A stretch of 64,000 nucleotides of DNA from Microvirga arvi (lineage in GTDB: Bacteria; Pseudomonadota; Alphaproteobacteria; Rhizobiales; Beijerinckiaceae): contig NZ_JAFEMD010000003.1 in the NCBI RefSeq assembly GCF_016892765.1, forward strand, positions 1-64,000, in the 5' to 3' direction. Shown here piece after piece: positions 9,932 to 19,957 of the stretch. How positions within the stretch are numbered: position 1 is the stretch's first letter; the number at the start of each line of letters is the position of its first letter. The position numbers were made by a program, and so were the translations under genes. The notes below the pieces were generated by a model, which made no database searches, was not told the origin of the DNA, and saw only the letters and a list, made by a program, of their open reading frames with translations.

Positions 9932-9963
9932 CTTACTTCATATTGAACTGGTCGAAGCCGCAA

Positions 9964-11040
<1,077 letters not shown>

Positions 11041-11158
11041 CGTACTCTTCCTTTAATCGTGGCCCGCTCTGCTCAAGGCATCGGGCGAAAACAGTTCAAG
11101 CTTCTGAGAAGGAGCTCTCGCGGCTTTTCACCGCGAGGGCCGTGCGCAGGTCAGCGCG

Positions 11159-12004
11159 TCACTTCTCCGTTTCGACGAGACCCTTCACGAAGAGCCTCTG
11201 CATGAAGATCACCACCAGCACCGGCGGCAGCATCGCGAGCACCGCGGTGGTCATCGCAATCTGCCATTCGGTGAGCGCATCCGTCGTGGTGATCATCTTC
11301 TTGATGCCGATGACGATGGTCTGCATCGAGCTCTTGGTGGTGATCAGCAGCGGCCAGAGATACTGGTTCCAGCCGTAGATGAACTGGATCACGAAAAGCG
11401 CCGCGATCGTCGTCATGGAAAGCGGAAGCAGCGTGTCCTTGAAGAAACGGAACGCGCCGGCGCCGTCGATTTTTGAGGCTTCGAGCAGCTCGTCCGGGAT
11501 CGTCATGAAGAACTGCCGGAAGAGCAGCGTGCCCGTTGCCGAGGCGATGAGAGGCATGACGAGACCGGTATAGGTATCGAGCAGCCCCAGATCCGCGACG
11601 ATCTTGTAGGTCGGATAGATGCGCACCTCGACCGGAAGCATCAATGTGATGAAGATGATCCAGAACGCGGTCTTGCGGAACGGGAATTTGAAGTACACCA
11701 CCGCAAAGGCTGATAGGATCGAGATCAGGATCTTCCCGATCGCGATTCCGAGCGCCATGATCATCGAGTTGAACATCATGCCGGCGACGGGCTCGCGCGC
11801 ATGCACGCCGCCGTAGAACAGCGCCCGCGGATAGTTCACGGCGGCCTGATCCCCCGGCACCAGCGGCATGTTGCCGTTAATGATGGTGGCGGCATCGAAG
11901 GTCGAGGCCATGATCGCCAGATAGACCGGGAAAGCCACGATGACGACGCCCAGGGCGAGTGTCAGATAGGCCATGAATTGGGCGAAGGGACGATTCTCGA
12001 CCAT
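11159..12004 (-). CDS. ugpE: sn-Glycerol-3-phosphate ABC transporter permease UgpE
   Basis: Inner-membrane permease of 281 aa with six predicted membrane segments. The EAA coupling loop reads ELLEASKIDGAGAFRFFKDT near residue 190. I start at 12004, where ATG overlaps the ugpA stop as ATGA; the frame is open further upstream, but that stretch lies entirely inside ugpA. It pairs with UgpA to form the channel. Confidence 0.93.
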   Translation of the reverse strand: MVENRPFAQFMAYLTLALGVVIVAFPVYLAIMASTFDAATIINGNMPLVPGDQAAVNYPRALFYGGVHAREPVAGMMFNSMIMALGIAIGKILISILSAFAVVYFKFPFRKTAFWIIFITLMLPVEVRIYPTYKIVADLGLLDTYTGLVMPLIASATGTLLFRQFFMTIPDELLEASKIDGAGAFRFFKDTLLPLSMTTIAALFVIQFIYGWNQYLWPLLITTKSSMQTIVIGIKKMITTTDALTEWQIAMTTAVLAMLPPVLVVIFMQRLFVKGLVETEK

Positions 12005-12885
12005 CAGTACTGCACCTTGCGCTCGACATAACGGAACTGGATGGCGGTGAGCGCGATCACGATGATCATCAGGATCACCGACTGGGCGGCCGAGCCGCCG
12101 AGATCGCCGCCGAGACGGCCGTCCGCATAGACCTTGTAGACGAGAGTCGTGGTCTGCCCGGCGGGACCGCCGCCCGTCACGGCATCGATGATGCCGAAGG
12201 TGTCGAAGAACACGTAGACGATGTTGACCACGAGCAGGAAGAACGTGGTGGGCGACAGAAGTGGGAAGATCACCGTCCAGAAGCGGCGCAGGGGGCCGGC
12301 GCCGTCGATGGCGGCCGCCTCGATCACACTCTTCGGGATTGCCTGAAGGCCGGCCAGGAAGAACAGGAAGTTGTAGCTGATCTGCTTCCAGGTGGCGGAG
12401 AGAACCAGGAGCGTCATGGCGTGATTGGCATTGAGCATCGGATTCCAGTCGATGCCGACTGCCTTGATCGGCTTCGAGAGCGTGCCCAATGTCGGGTGGA
12501 ACATGAAGATCCACAACACGCCCGCGATGGCGGGAGCCACCGCATAGGGCCAGATCAGCAAGGTCTTGAAGACATGCCCACCGCGGATGTTCTTGTCTGC
12601 CTGGGTGGCCAGAAGCAGCGCGCAGCCGAGCGAGAAGAAGGCGACGAGCGACGAGAAGATCGCCGTCGTGGTCATCGCCCGGTAATATTCGGGCTGCTCG
12701 AACAGGCTCACGTAATTCTCAAAGCCGACGAATTCGGACGCGAGGCCGAAGGCGTCTTCCCGTAGGAAGGATTGCCAGATGGCCTGGGAAGCCGGCCAGT
12801 AGAAGAAGATGACGGTGATCGCCATCTGCGGAAGGATCAGCAGGAGCGGCAGCGTCCAGCCTGAAATGTGAGCTCGTTTTTCCAT
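12004..12885 (-). CDS. ugpA: sn-Glycerol-3-phosphate ABC transporter permease UgpA
   Basis: Inner-membrane permease of 293 aa, like the 295 aa of E. coli UgpA. It has six hydrophobic segments, starting with [20 protein letters not shown], and the EAA loop [18 protein letters not shown] near residue 195. The start [10 protein letters not shown] at 12885 is preferred; an upstream ATG at 12927 would add 14 residues. 127 bases separate it from ugpB and contain a perfect hairpin. Its stop overlaps the ugpE start. Confidence 0.93.
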   Translation of the reverse strand: MEKRAHISGWTLPLLLILPQMAITVIFFYWPASQAIWQSFLREDAFGLASEFVGFENYVSLFEQPEYYRAMTTTAIFSSLVAFFSLGCALLLATQADKNIRGGHVFKTLLIWPYAVAPAIAGVLWIFMFHPTLGTLSKPIKAVGIDWNPMLNANHAMTLLVLSATWKQISYNFLFFLAGLQAIPKSVIEAAAIDGAGPLRRFWTVIFPLLSPTTFFLLVVNIVYVFFDTFGIIDAVTGGGPAGQTTTLVYKVYADGRLGGDLGGSAAQSVILMIIVIALTAIQFRYVERKVQY

Positions 12886-12953
12886 CGCTTTTACGGCTGT
12901 CCGGGGATGGGGCAGATGCGGCAGCAACCGGTCTGCGAAGGTTATCTATAAGA

Positions 12954-12989
12954 TCATCCCGGACCGCTTATCGAAGCCGTCCGGGATGA
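12954..12989. repeat. REP-type hairpin between ugpB and ugpA
   Basis: TCATCCCGGAC (12954-12964) and GTCCGGGATGA (12979-12989) form a perfect 11-bp stem. It belongs to the CATCCCGGA family and sits just after the binding-protein gene, where such hairpins often protect the upstream mRNA from 3' decay. Confidence 0.85.
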
Positions 12990-13012
12990 AGGTAAGCACA
13001 GATCGGTTCAGT

Positions 13013-14320
13013 TTAGCGGACGGTGCGCTCGAACTGACGCAGGATCTGGTTGGAGCGGTTCACGGCGGAGTCGAGAGCGTCCTTGGCCGACTTCTGGCCG
13101 GCGAGAGCAGCCTCGATCTCCTCGGAGACCACGTCACGGATCTGGACCATGTTGCCGAAGCGCAGACCGCGGGAATTCTCGGTCGGCTCCTTGTTGGTCA
13201 GCTCGATGAGCGCCGTCTGGAGAGGGGGGTTCTTCTCATAGAAGCCCGAAGCCTTGGTCTTCTCGTAGGCTGCCTTGGTGATCGGGAGATAGCCCGATTC
13301 CTGGTGCAGCTTCGCCTGGCGGTCCGTGTCCGACAGGAAGGTGAAGAACTTGGCCACGCCCTTGTACTCGTCAGGCTTCTTGCCGCCCATGACCCAGAGC
13401 GAAGCACCGCCGATGATCGAGTTCTGCGGAGCGCCCTGGATGTCCGGATAGTACGGCATCGGCGCATTGGCCCAGTCGAACTTCGCGTTGGCCTTCACGT
13501 TGCCGTAGAAGCCCGACGAGGTGAGGAAGATCGCGCATTCGCCGGAGGTGAAGCGGCCTTCCGAGCGGCTGTCGCGGCCGGAATAGTCATAAGTTTTGTC
13601 CTTCTGCAGATCGACGAGGTTCTGCAGGTGCTTCACATGGGCCGGAGAGTTGAACTTCATCTCCGTGTCGAAGCCGTCGAGACCGTTGGCCTTGGTGGCC
13701 ATCGGGATGTTGTGCCAGGCGGAGAACTGCTCGACGTTCGCCCAGGGTGCCCAGGCGTTCGAGAAGCCGCAGGTCTCATGGCCGGCGGCCTTGAGCTTCT
13801 TGCCGGCTTCGAACACCTGCGGCCAGGTCTTCGGAATCTCGGTAATGCCGGCCTTCTTCAGCTCGTCCTTGTTGATCCACATGACCATCGAGGAGGAGTT
13901 GAACGGCATGGAGAGCATCTCGCCCTTCGCCGTGGAGTAGTAGCCGGTGATCGCCGGGAGATAAGCCTGCGGATCGAACTTCTCGCCTGCTTCCTTCATC
14001 ATCTCCTGGACCGGCTTGATCGCGCCGCGGGCGCCCATCATGGTCGCCGTGCCGACTTCGAACACCTGCAGGATGTGGGGAGCGTTGCCGGCGCGGAACG
14101 CGGCGATGCCGGCGTTCAGGGTATCGGCGTACTGGCCCTTGTAGCTGACGACGACCTTATAGTCTTTCTGGGAAGCGTTGAACTCTTCAGCCAGCTTGTT
14201 GACGACGTCGTTGTTGGCACCGGTCATGGCGTGCCACCACTGGATCTCCGTCTGGGCGAAGGCGGAGGTGCTCGTCGCAAGGCCGAGGGCCAGCGCGCCG
14301 AGAAGGGACTTCTTCATCAT
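13013..14320 (-). CDS. ugpB: sn-Glycerol-3-phosphate-binding periplasmic protein
   Basis: Solute-binding protein of about 435 aa, close to E. coli UgpB (438). Signal peptide MKKSLLGALALGLATSTSAFA with cleavage before QTEIQWW. Stretches strongly conserved with UgpB are YKGQYADTLNAGIAAFRAGN, ILQVFEVGTATMM, IIGGASLWVM, GYLPITKAAYE and GLRFGNMVQIR. I choose the ATGATG at 14320/14317 because GGGAGAG precedes it. It is the first gene of ugpBAEC. Confidence 0.95.
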   Translation of the reverse strand: MMKKSLLGALALGLATSTSAFAQTEIQWWHAMTGANNDVVNKLAEEFNASQKDYKVVVSYKGQYADTLNAGIAAFRAGNAPHILQVFEVGTATMMGARGAIKPVQEMMKEAGEKFDPQAYLPAITGYYSTAKGEMLSMPFNSSSMVMWINKDELKKAGITEIPKTWPQVFEAGKKLKAAGHETCGFSNAWAPWANVEQFSAWHNIPMATKANGLDGFDTEMKFNSPAHVKHLQNLVDLQKDKTYDYSGRDSRSEGRFTSGECAIFLTSSGFYGNVKANAKFDWANAPMPYYPDIQGAPQNSIIGGASLWVMGGKKPDEYKGVAKFFTFLSDTDRQAKLHQESGYLPITKAAYEKTKASGFYEKNPPLQTALIELTNKEPTENSRGLRFGNMVQIRDVVSEEIEAALAGQKSAKDALDSAVNRSNQILRQFERTVR

Positions 14321-14527
14321 ACTTGTCTCTCCCATGTCATCCCGTCCGGGACGTTCTTGTCGTTCATCATCCCTGCGTTAAGCCCGGATGACGTTACTAT
14401 GACGAAAACATGACAATCATAGCCGGCTTCAAAATGGAAGCCCTTTCATCCAAAAGGCTTAATGCGCGGCACCGGGAACAGGCCGGAGCGCCTCTTCGTT
14501 GAGGGAGTATCCCAACGGAAGAGCTCC

Positions 14528-15250
14528 ATGCCCCAGATGATCGCAGCCCTGTTCGGAGATCCCGCCCAGGCCCGTCAGGCCCTCCAGTCCCTGCTCGAGA
14601 CAGGCATTGCCCAGAGCCGAATCGTTGCCGTCGGCAACCGGGATGCCCGCGAGATCTCCTCCATCTCCGGCTTCCGCAGCCTCGCCGTGCCGGACGATTC
14701 CATGGCAGTCCTCCACGACCTGAACCTGCCCGAATCCGACTTGCGGGTGTTCGAGCAGGGCCTTCGCAGGGGGCTGACCCTGATCGCAGCCCGGGTCGAC
14801 CGGGAGAATGCCGAGGAGGCCGCGCGCGTGCTGGAGATGTTCGACCCTGTCGATCTCGACGGCAGCAGCCGCGAATGGCTCGGATCAGGCGGGTCGGATC
14901 AGGCAGGCGTCGATGTGGGTGCGCCGCTCGGCGCCGGGATCACCGGCGGCTCCGGCGGCGGAACGACCAATACGGGCACCCTGCCCGGCATGGGCCTCAT
15001 GGCGGAAGGCGCGGACGATCTCGGCACTACGGATCTGAGGACGGGCGAGTTCGCGCAAGGCAACCAGGGATCGGGCACGACAACCGGCACCGGCGCGCGC
15101 CGCAGCGACGAACGGTCCGACCGGGAAGGCGTCAACGAACTGGCCGTCGACACCCAGCCTTCTCCGGACCAGCCCGGCCTGATGCAGCGCCACATGAACC
15201 GGGGCGGCCGGATCTGGGCCTACCGCACGAGCGACGAAGGCGGCCTTTAG
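14528..15250 (+). CDS. Stress-protein-like protein with Gly/Thr-rich linker
   Basis: 240 aa. The first 100 residues (MPQMIAALFGDPAQARQALQ...) resemble the general-stress-protein 17M/YflT-like alpha-beta domain, where a short domain reads out a difference between two helices. Residues about 125-200 are rich in Gly, Thr and Ser and probably disordered; the tail is polar (RSDERSDREGVNELAVD). No membrane segment or signal peptide. Start at 14528 follows GGAAGAG. Its stop overlaps the stop of the convergent oxidoreductase gene. Function is unknown; the domain assignment is tentative. Confidence 0.65.
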   Translation: MPQMIAALFGDPAQARQALQSLLETGIAQSRIVAVGNRDAREISSISGFRSLAVPDDSMAVLHDLNLPESDLRVFEQGLRRGLTLIAARVDRENAEEAARVLEMFDPVDLDGSSREWLGSGGSDQAGVDVGAPLGAGITGGSGGGTTNTGTLPGMGLMAEGADDLGTTDLRTGEFAQGNQGSGTTTGTGARRSDERSDREGVNELAVDTQPSPDQPGLMQRHMNRGGRIWAYRTSDEGGL

Positions 15251-16455
15251 ATCACATTCCGCTCAAGAAGCGGCCGGTTGGCGAGAACGCGCTCGTAGCC
15301 GAGGTCCGCGAGATCGAGCGTGCGGTAGCCGCCGTGGACGATCAGCTCGGCCAGCCCCCGTCCGATGGCCGGAGCCTGCTGCAGGCCGTGGCCCGAAAAG
15401 CCGTTGCAGAGGTAGAAGTTCTTCAGCTCGCCCGCCCGGCCGACGATGGCGTTGTGGTCGAGCAGGCACATGTCGTAGGGACCCGACCAGGCGCGACCCG
15501 GCCTGATCGCCTCGAAGGCCGGCACACGGTGGGCGAGAGACGGCCAGATGAACTCCTCGAAGAACGCGTGATCGATCTCCTGGCTTGCGGGATCCGCATC
15601 GAACCAGTCGGGATCCAGGTCCGCTTCCGGCGAGGCGCCGCAGATGAAGTGGCCCTCGCCTTCCGGACGGACATAGGCGCCCGACGTATCGATGAGCAGC
15701 GGGCAGTTCTCCACCGGATCCTTGCAGGCGAAGGTGAAGACATAGCGCCGCTTGGCCTGGACCGGAATGTCGAGCCCCGCCATGGCGGCGAGGGCCCGCC
15801 CGCCCGAGCCGGCGCAGTTGACGAGCGTGCCGCAGGCGATCCGCGTGCCGTCCTTGAGACGCACCGCCGTGATGGTGCCGCCGTCCCGCTCGATCTCAGC
15901 CACTTCGCCCTTCACGTATTCGGCGCCGAGCGAGCGCGCCTTCTTGCGGAAGGCCTGGAGCAGGCCCCAGCCGTCGAACCAGCCCTCGCCTGAACGACCC
16001 CAGGTGCCGGCCGCGAGATCCTCCACGTTGAGCCAGGGAAAGCGGCTTTTGAGCTCGTCCGGCTTCAGGAACAGGATGTCGGCGCCTTCCGCCGCCTGCA
16101 GCGCCTGGTTCTCGCGCAGAACCTGCTCGCCGGCGTCCGACGCGCAATAGAGATAGCCGCCCTCCTTCAGCCCGATCTCCGGCCGCTCGCCCTCGACCGC
16201 CAGATGATCGCCGATGCCGCGCAGGAACTGGATTCCATAGAGCGAGATGCGGATGTTCACGGCACTCGAATATTGCTGCCGGATCGAGGCGGCTGAGAGG
16301 GCCGAGGCCGAGAGCTGATAGGTCGGATCCTTCTCGACCACGATGACGCGCCCCTTGAAGCCGGAATCGGCGAGCAGGTGATAGGCCGCGGAAGAGCCCA
16401 TGACGGCGCCGCCGACGATCACGATATCGGCTGAATGGGAGGCTGCAGAGGTCAT
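15247..16455 (-). CDS. FAD-dependent oxidoreductase of the DAO (D-amino acid/sarcosine/pipecolate oxidase) family
   Basis: 402-aa flavoenzyme that would oxidise an amine or imino acid. The FAD-binding motif near the N-terminus reads IVIVGGAVMGSSAAYHL, followed by an acidic strand end VIVVEKDPTY; the C-terminal motif LYLCNGFSGHGLQQAPAIG is typical of the family. Its start overlaps the stop of an Lrp/AsnC regulator gene (ATGA), so regulator and oxidase are co-transcribed. Divergently placed lysine-type dehydrogenase and ALDH7 genes suggest a substrate in lysine catabolism, such as L-pipecolate or saccharopine, but this is inference. Confidence 0.85.
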   Translation of the reverse strand: MTSAASHSADIVIVGGAVMGSSAAYHLLADSGFKGRVIVVEKDPTYQLSASALSAASIRQQYSSAVNIRISLYGIQFLRGIGDHLAVEGERPEIGLKEGGYLYCASDAGEQVLRENQALQAAEGADILFLKPDELKSRFPWLNVEDLAAGTWGRSGEGWFDGWGLLQAFRKKARSLGAEYVKGEVAEIERDGGTITAVRLKDGTRIACGTLVNCAGSGGRALAAMAGLDIPVQAKRRYVFTFACKDPVENCPLLIDTSGAYVRPEGEGHFICGASPEADLDPDWFDADPASQEIDHAFFEEFIWPSLAHRVPAFEAIRPGRAWSGPYDMCLLDHNAIVGRAGELKNFYLCNGFSGHGLQQAPAIGRGLAELIVHGGYRTLDLADLGYERVLANRPLLERNVI

Positions 16456-16883
16456 CGTTCGAATTTCGTTGAGAGGATGATGGAAGACTGAGTGCGCTCG
16501 ACTCCCTCGACCGCACCGATCCTGTCGATGGCGGCGTCCAGGGAGGGAACGTCCTGTGCCTCTACCACCGCCAGGAGATCGAAGACACCCGCGACCGAAT
16601 GAAGCGCGCGCAACTCAGGCATGCGCTGAAGCGCCGACACGACACCGCCCGACGCCTTCGGCGCCACCACGATGGTCACATGCGCCCGCACCATACGGCT
16701 GGTGACCTCCTCCGCGAGCCGCAGGGTGTAGCCGGCGATGACGCCCCGGCGCTCCAGGCTTTCGACCCGCGCCTGCACCGTGGTGCGGGAGAGCTTCAGG
16801 CGGCGGGCGGCCTCGGCATGGCCGATCCGGGCGTTATCCCGCAGCAGGGCAATCAAGGCGCGATCCGTGGCATCCAGCATCAC
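16452..16883 (-). CDS. Lrp/AsnC family transcriptional regulator
   Basis: 143 aa. N-terminal winged helix-turn-helix (LRDNARIGHAEAARRLKLSR, then TTVQARVESLERRGVIAGYT) and a C-terminal RAM ligand-binding domain (VTIVVAPKASGGVVSALQ...). Such regulators sense amino acids and usually control neighbouring catabolic genes. It is coupled to the oxidase gene and divergent from the lysine-type dehydrogenase, with 111 bases between the two starts that hold a candidate palindrome. Confidence 0.9.
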   Translation of the reverse strand: MMLDATDRALIALLRDNARIGHAEAARRLKLSRTTVQARVESLERRGVIAGYTLRLAEEVTSRMVRAHVTIVVAPKASGGVVSALQRMPELRALHSVAGVFDLLAVVEAQDVPSLDAAIDRIGAVEGVERTQSSIILSTKFER

Positions 16884-16907
16884 AATGACCAGTCACGATG
16901 GCAATAT

Positions 16908-16924
16908 GCCGAAAGCTACTCGGC
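16908..16924. promoter_or_regulatory. Candidate operator in the Lrp/dehydrogenase divergent region
   Basis: GCCGA-N7-TCGGC, a 17-bp palindrome between the divergent starts. A plausible Lrp-family site by position and symmetry only. Confidence 0.3.
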
Positions 16925-16994
16925 TTTACGTCAGCTTGTCTATGGCGCTTTGCAGCGATTTGCCTTTTTCTCGAGGGATCACAGGGAGGTTTGA

Positions 16995-18128
16995 ATGCAC
17001 TCGATTCTCGTCATCGGCGCCGGCAAGATCGGCTCTACCATTGTCGATATGCTCCGTGAGACCGGCGATTACAGCGTCACCGTTGCGGACGCCTCCGCCG
17101 CCGCCCTTGAAGCGATTGCCAAGGATGGGGTCCGGACGATTCAGCTCGACTTCAGTGACGCGGTCGCCCTGCAGAATGCCCTGAAAGGCCATTACGCGGT
17201 CTTAAGCGCCGCCCCCTATCACCTGACCAGCCATGTGGCCAAGGCAGCGCGCCTTGCGGACGTCAACTATTTCGACCTGACCGAGGACGTCGCCACCACC
17301 CGCATGGTGAAGGAGTTGTCCGAGGGCGCCACGACCGCCTTCATTCCGCAATGCGGCCTCGCTCCGGGCTTCATCTCCATCGTGGCGCATGACATCGCGA
17401 GCCGGTTCGACAAGCTCGACACGGTGCGCCTGCGCGTCGGAGCCCTGCCGCAATATCCCTCGAACGCCCTGTCCTACAATCTCACCTGGAGCACGGACGG
17501 CGTCATCAACGAATACATCGAACGCTGCGAGGCGGTGGTCGACGGCAAGATGCGCGAAGTTCCGGCCATGGAGGAGCTCGAAGAGTTCTCCCTCGACGGC
17601 ACCCGCTACGAGGCCTTCAACACCTCCGGCGGTCTCGGCACCCTGTGCGAGACGCTCGAAGGCAAGGTGCGCAACCTGAACTACAAGACCATCCGCTATC
17701 CCGGCCACTGCGCCCTGATGCGGGTGCTGCTCAACGACCTGCAGCTGCGCAACCGCCGCGAGGTCCTGAAGGATATCCTGGAGAACGCCGTGCCGGCCAC
17801 CATGCAGGACATGGTCATCGTCTTCGTAACCGTCACCGGCGAGCGCGGCGGGCGCTTCGTGCAGGAGACCTATGCCCGCAGCGTCTACGGCCAGAAGGTC
17901 GCCGGAACCCAGCGCACTGCGATCCAGGTGACCACCGCCGCCGGCATCTGCGCCATGCTCGACCTGCTCGTCGCGGGCAAGCTGCCGAAACAGGGCTTCG
18001 TGCGCCAGGAGGAGATCGATCTCGACACCTTCCTGGCCAACCGCTTCGGCCGCGTCTATGCGGGCGAGCGCCTGGACGAGGGCCACGAGCCGGCGGTCAA
18101 GAACATCCGTCTCGACGCGGTGGCATGA
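16995..18128 (+). CDS. Saccharopine dehydrogenase family protein, probable L-lysine 6-dehydrogenase or saccharopine dehydrogenase
   Basis: 377-aa NAD(P)-dependent enzyme. Rossmann motif ILVIGAGKIGSTIVDML at residues 4-20, followed by an acidic VADAS turn; the catalytic half carries IPQCGLAPGFISIVAHDIA near 114 and SGGLGTLCETLEG near 211. Enzymes of this size and family convert lysine or saccharopine to 2-aminoadipate 6-semialdehyde. The next gene encodes an ALDH7-type dehydrogenase that would oxidise this product to 2-aminoadipate, so the pair makes metabolic sense. GGGAGG precedes the ATG. Two hairpins separate it from the ALDH gene. Confidence 0.87.
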   Translation: MHSILVIGAGKIGSTIVDMLRETGDYSVTVADASAAALEAIAKDGVRTIQLDFSDAVALQNALKGHYAVLSAAPYHLTSHVAKAARLADVNYFDLTEDVATTRMVKELSEGATTAFIPQCGLAPGFISIVAHDIASRFDKLDTVRLRVGALPQYPSNALSYNLTWSTDGVINEYIERCEAVVDGKMREVPAMEELEEFSLDGTRYEAFNTSGGLGTLCETLEGKVRNLNYKTIRYPGHCALMRVLLNDLQLRNRREVLKDILENAVPATMQDMVIVFVTVTGERGGRFVQETYARSVYGQKVAGTQRTAIQVTTAAGICAMLDLLVAGKLPKQGFVRQEEIDLDTFLANRFGRVYAGERLDEGHEPAVKNIRLDAVA

Positions 18129-18199
18129 CGATCAGGACTAGGCTCCCGCTTCCTTCAATGGGAGAACGGCCAAGTTCTTGACCAAACCGAATGATCCTA

Positions 18200-18240
18200 T
18201 TCGGGAAAAGCAGTTCCCTGCTTGTCCCGAAATGTTTTAA
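18200..18240 (+). terminator. Hairpin after the lysine-type dehydrogenase
   Basis: TTCGGGA (18200-18206) pairs with TCCCGAA (18225-18231), enclosing an inner AAGCAG/CTGCTT stem, and ATGTTTTAA follows. Probably a terminator or attenuator before the ALDH7 gene. Confidence 0.65.
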
Positions 18241-18272
18241 GACGGTGGCCTGACAGCCGCCGTCGTTTCATT
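18241..18272 (+). terminator. Second hairpin before the ALDH7 gene
   Basis: GACGGTGGC (18241-18249) pairs with GCCGCCGTC (18256-18264) with one G-T pair, followed by GTTTCATT. It stands directly behind the first hairpin. Confidence 0.5.
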
Positions 18273-18337
18273 CCAAGGACAAACGACGGCAAAGGGCTTC
18301 ATGCTGAGCCCTAAGCCCGCATCGAGGGAGATTAGCC

Positions 18338-19882
18338 ATGACCGCGAGCCTGAAACCCGTATCCTCCGCTTCCGTTGCGGACGAGGCCCGCGCCATTCTC
18401 GCGCGCCTCGGCGTGCCGGACAGCGCCTTCGCCGCCGGCGGCCGCCCGGCCCGCTCCCCAATCACCGGCGAGGTGATCGCCCATGTGTGCGAGACCACGC
18501 CGGAGGAAGCCAAGGCCGCCATCGGCCGCGCCGACGCCGCCTTCAAGGCTTGGCGCAAGATCCCGGCGCCCCGGCGCGGCGAGTTCATCCGGCTGCTGGG
18601 CGAGGAGCTGCGCGCCGCCAAGGACGACCTCGGCCGCCTCGTGACCCTGGAAGCCGGCAAGATCGTCTCGGAAGGCCTCGGCGAGGTGCAGGAGATGATC
18701 GACATCTGCGACTTCGCGGTCGGCCTCTCCCGTCAGCTCTACGGCCTCACCATCGCCACCGAGCGCGCCGACCACCGCATGATGGAGACCTGGCATCCGC
18801 TCGGCGTCTGCGGCGTGATCTCCGCCTTCAACTTCCCCGTAGCCGTGTGGTCGTGGAACGCGGCGCTCGCGCTTGTGTGCGGCGACAGCGTGGTGTGGAA
18901 ACCCTCCGAGAAGACCCTTCTGAGCGCGCTTGCCACCCATGCCATCGTCGAGCGCACCGCCAAGCGCTTCGGCGGTGTGCCGGAAGGCCTGTGCGAGGTG
19001 CTGCTCGGCGGCCGCGAGGTCGGCGAGATTCTTGTGGAAGACACCCGTGTGCCGATTCTCTCCGCCACCGGCTCCACCGCCATGGGCCGTCAGGTCGGCC
19101 CGAAGCTCGCCGAGCGCTTCGCCCGCGCGATCCTGGAGCTCGGCGGCAACAACGCCGCCATCGTCGCGCCCTCGGCCGATCTCGATCTTGCCCTGCGCGG
19201 CATCGCCTTCGCGGCCATGGGCACGGCCGGCCAGCGCTGCACGACCCTGCGTCGTCTCTTCGTGCATGAGAGCGTCTACGACCAGCTCGTGCCGCGTCTC
19301 GTCAAGGTCTATGGCAGCGTGAAGATCGGCGATCCGCGCGCCGAGGGTACGCTGGTCGGTCCGCTGATCGACAAGGCTGCTTTCGATGGCATGGAGCGCG
19401 CACTCGATGAGGCCCGCGCCGCCGGCGGCAAGGTCCATGGCGGCGGACGTTTCACAGATGTGGCGAATGAGGGCATCTATGCCCGTCCCGCGCTCGTCGA
19501 GATGCCGAGCCAGACCGGCCCGGTGACGCGCGAGACCTTCGCGCCGATCCTCTACGTGATGCGCTACTCGGATTTCGACGAGGTGATCGAACTGCACAAC
19601 GCGGTTGGCGCCGGCCTCTCCTCCTCGATCTTCACCGTCAACCTGCGCGAGGCCGAGGCCTTCGTGTCGGCCGTGGGCTCCGATTGCGGCATCGCCAACG
19701 TGAATATCGGCCCCTCGGGCGCCGAGATCGGCGGAGCCTTCGGCGGGGAGAAGGAAACGGGCGGCGGCCGCGAATCCGGCTCCGATGCCTGGAAGGCGTA
19801 CATGCGCCGCGCCACCAACACGATCAATTACGGCAACACGCTTCCCCTCGCCCAGGGCGTGAAGTTCGACGTCGACGCCTGA
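18338..19882 (+). CDS. amaB: Aldehyde dehydrogenase family 7 (2-aminoadipate 6-semialdehyde / piperideine-6-carboxylate dehydrogenase)
   Basis: 514-aa NAD+-dependent enzyme that oxidises 2-aminoadipate semialdehyde to 2-aminoadipate in lysine breakdown. ALDH features are NFPVAVWSWN, WKPSEKT, the glutamate in LELGGNNAAIV and the catalytic cysteine in GTAGQRCTTLRRL near residue 302. The C-terminal stretch with NIGPSGAEIGGAFGGEKETG and SDAWKAYMRRATNTINYG is the hallmark of ALDH7A1/AmaB enzymes. A strong terminator follows. The physiological link to lysine is supported by the adjacent dehydrogenase and Lrp genes. Confidence 0.9.
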   Translation: MTASLKPVSSASVADEARAILARLGVPDSAFAAGGRPARSPITGEVIAHVCETTPEEAKAAIGRADAAFKAWRKIPAPRRGEFIRLLGEELRAAKDDLGRLVTLEAGKIVSEGLGEVQEMIDICDFAVGLSRQLYGLTIATERADHRMMETWHPLGVCGVISAFNFPVAVWSWNAALALVCGDSVVWKPSEKTLLSALATHAIVERTAKRFGGVPEGLCEVLLGGREVGEILVEDTRVPILSATGSTAMGRQVGPKLAERFARAILELGGNNAAIVAPSADLDLALRGIAFAAMGTAGQRCTTLRRLFVHESVYDQLVPRLVKVYGSVKIGDPRAEGTLVGPLIDKAAFDGMERALDEARAAGGKVHGGGRFTDVANEGIYARPALVEMPSQTGPVTRETFAPILYVMRYSDFDEVIELHNAVGAGLSSSIFTVNLREAEAFVSAVGSDCGIANVNIGPSGAEIGGAFGGEKETGGGRESGSDAWKAYMRRATNTINYGNTLPLAQGVKFDVDA

Positions 19883-19900
19883 TCGTTGCATACTCACTCG

Positions 19901-19928
19901 ACGGAGGGCCTTGGCCCTCCGTTTTGTT
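19901..19928 (+). terminator. Rho-independent terminator after the ALDH7 gene
   Basis: ACGGAGGGCC (19901-19910) pairs perfectly with GGCCCTCCGT (19913-19922), followed by TTTGTT. It separates the ALDH7 gene from the ThDP-enzyme gene 30 bases on. Confidence 0.93.
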
Positions 19929-19957
19929 ATCGGCCCTCTTAACAACGCGAGCCTTCC

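Larger units (their letters stand above)
9033..9963. other. Gene-free repeat-rich interval
   Basis: The 931 bases hold several palindromic repeat families (9112-9365 and 9695-9835) and the ugp operon terminator. Between 9370 and 9690 I see no convincing gene: open frames there lack start signals and domain-like sequence. Confidence 0.75.

Noticed and set aside
11041-11158. Possible small gene between ugpC and ugpE
   Set aside because: The 118 bases hold no frame with a start and ribosome site; I see only noncoding sequence.
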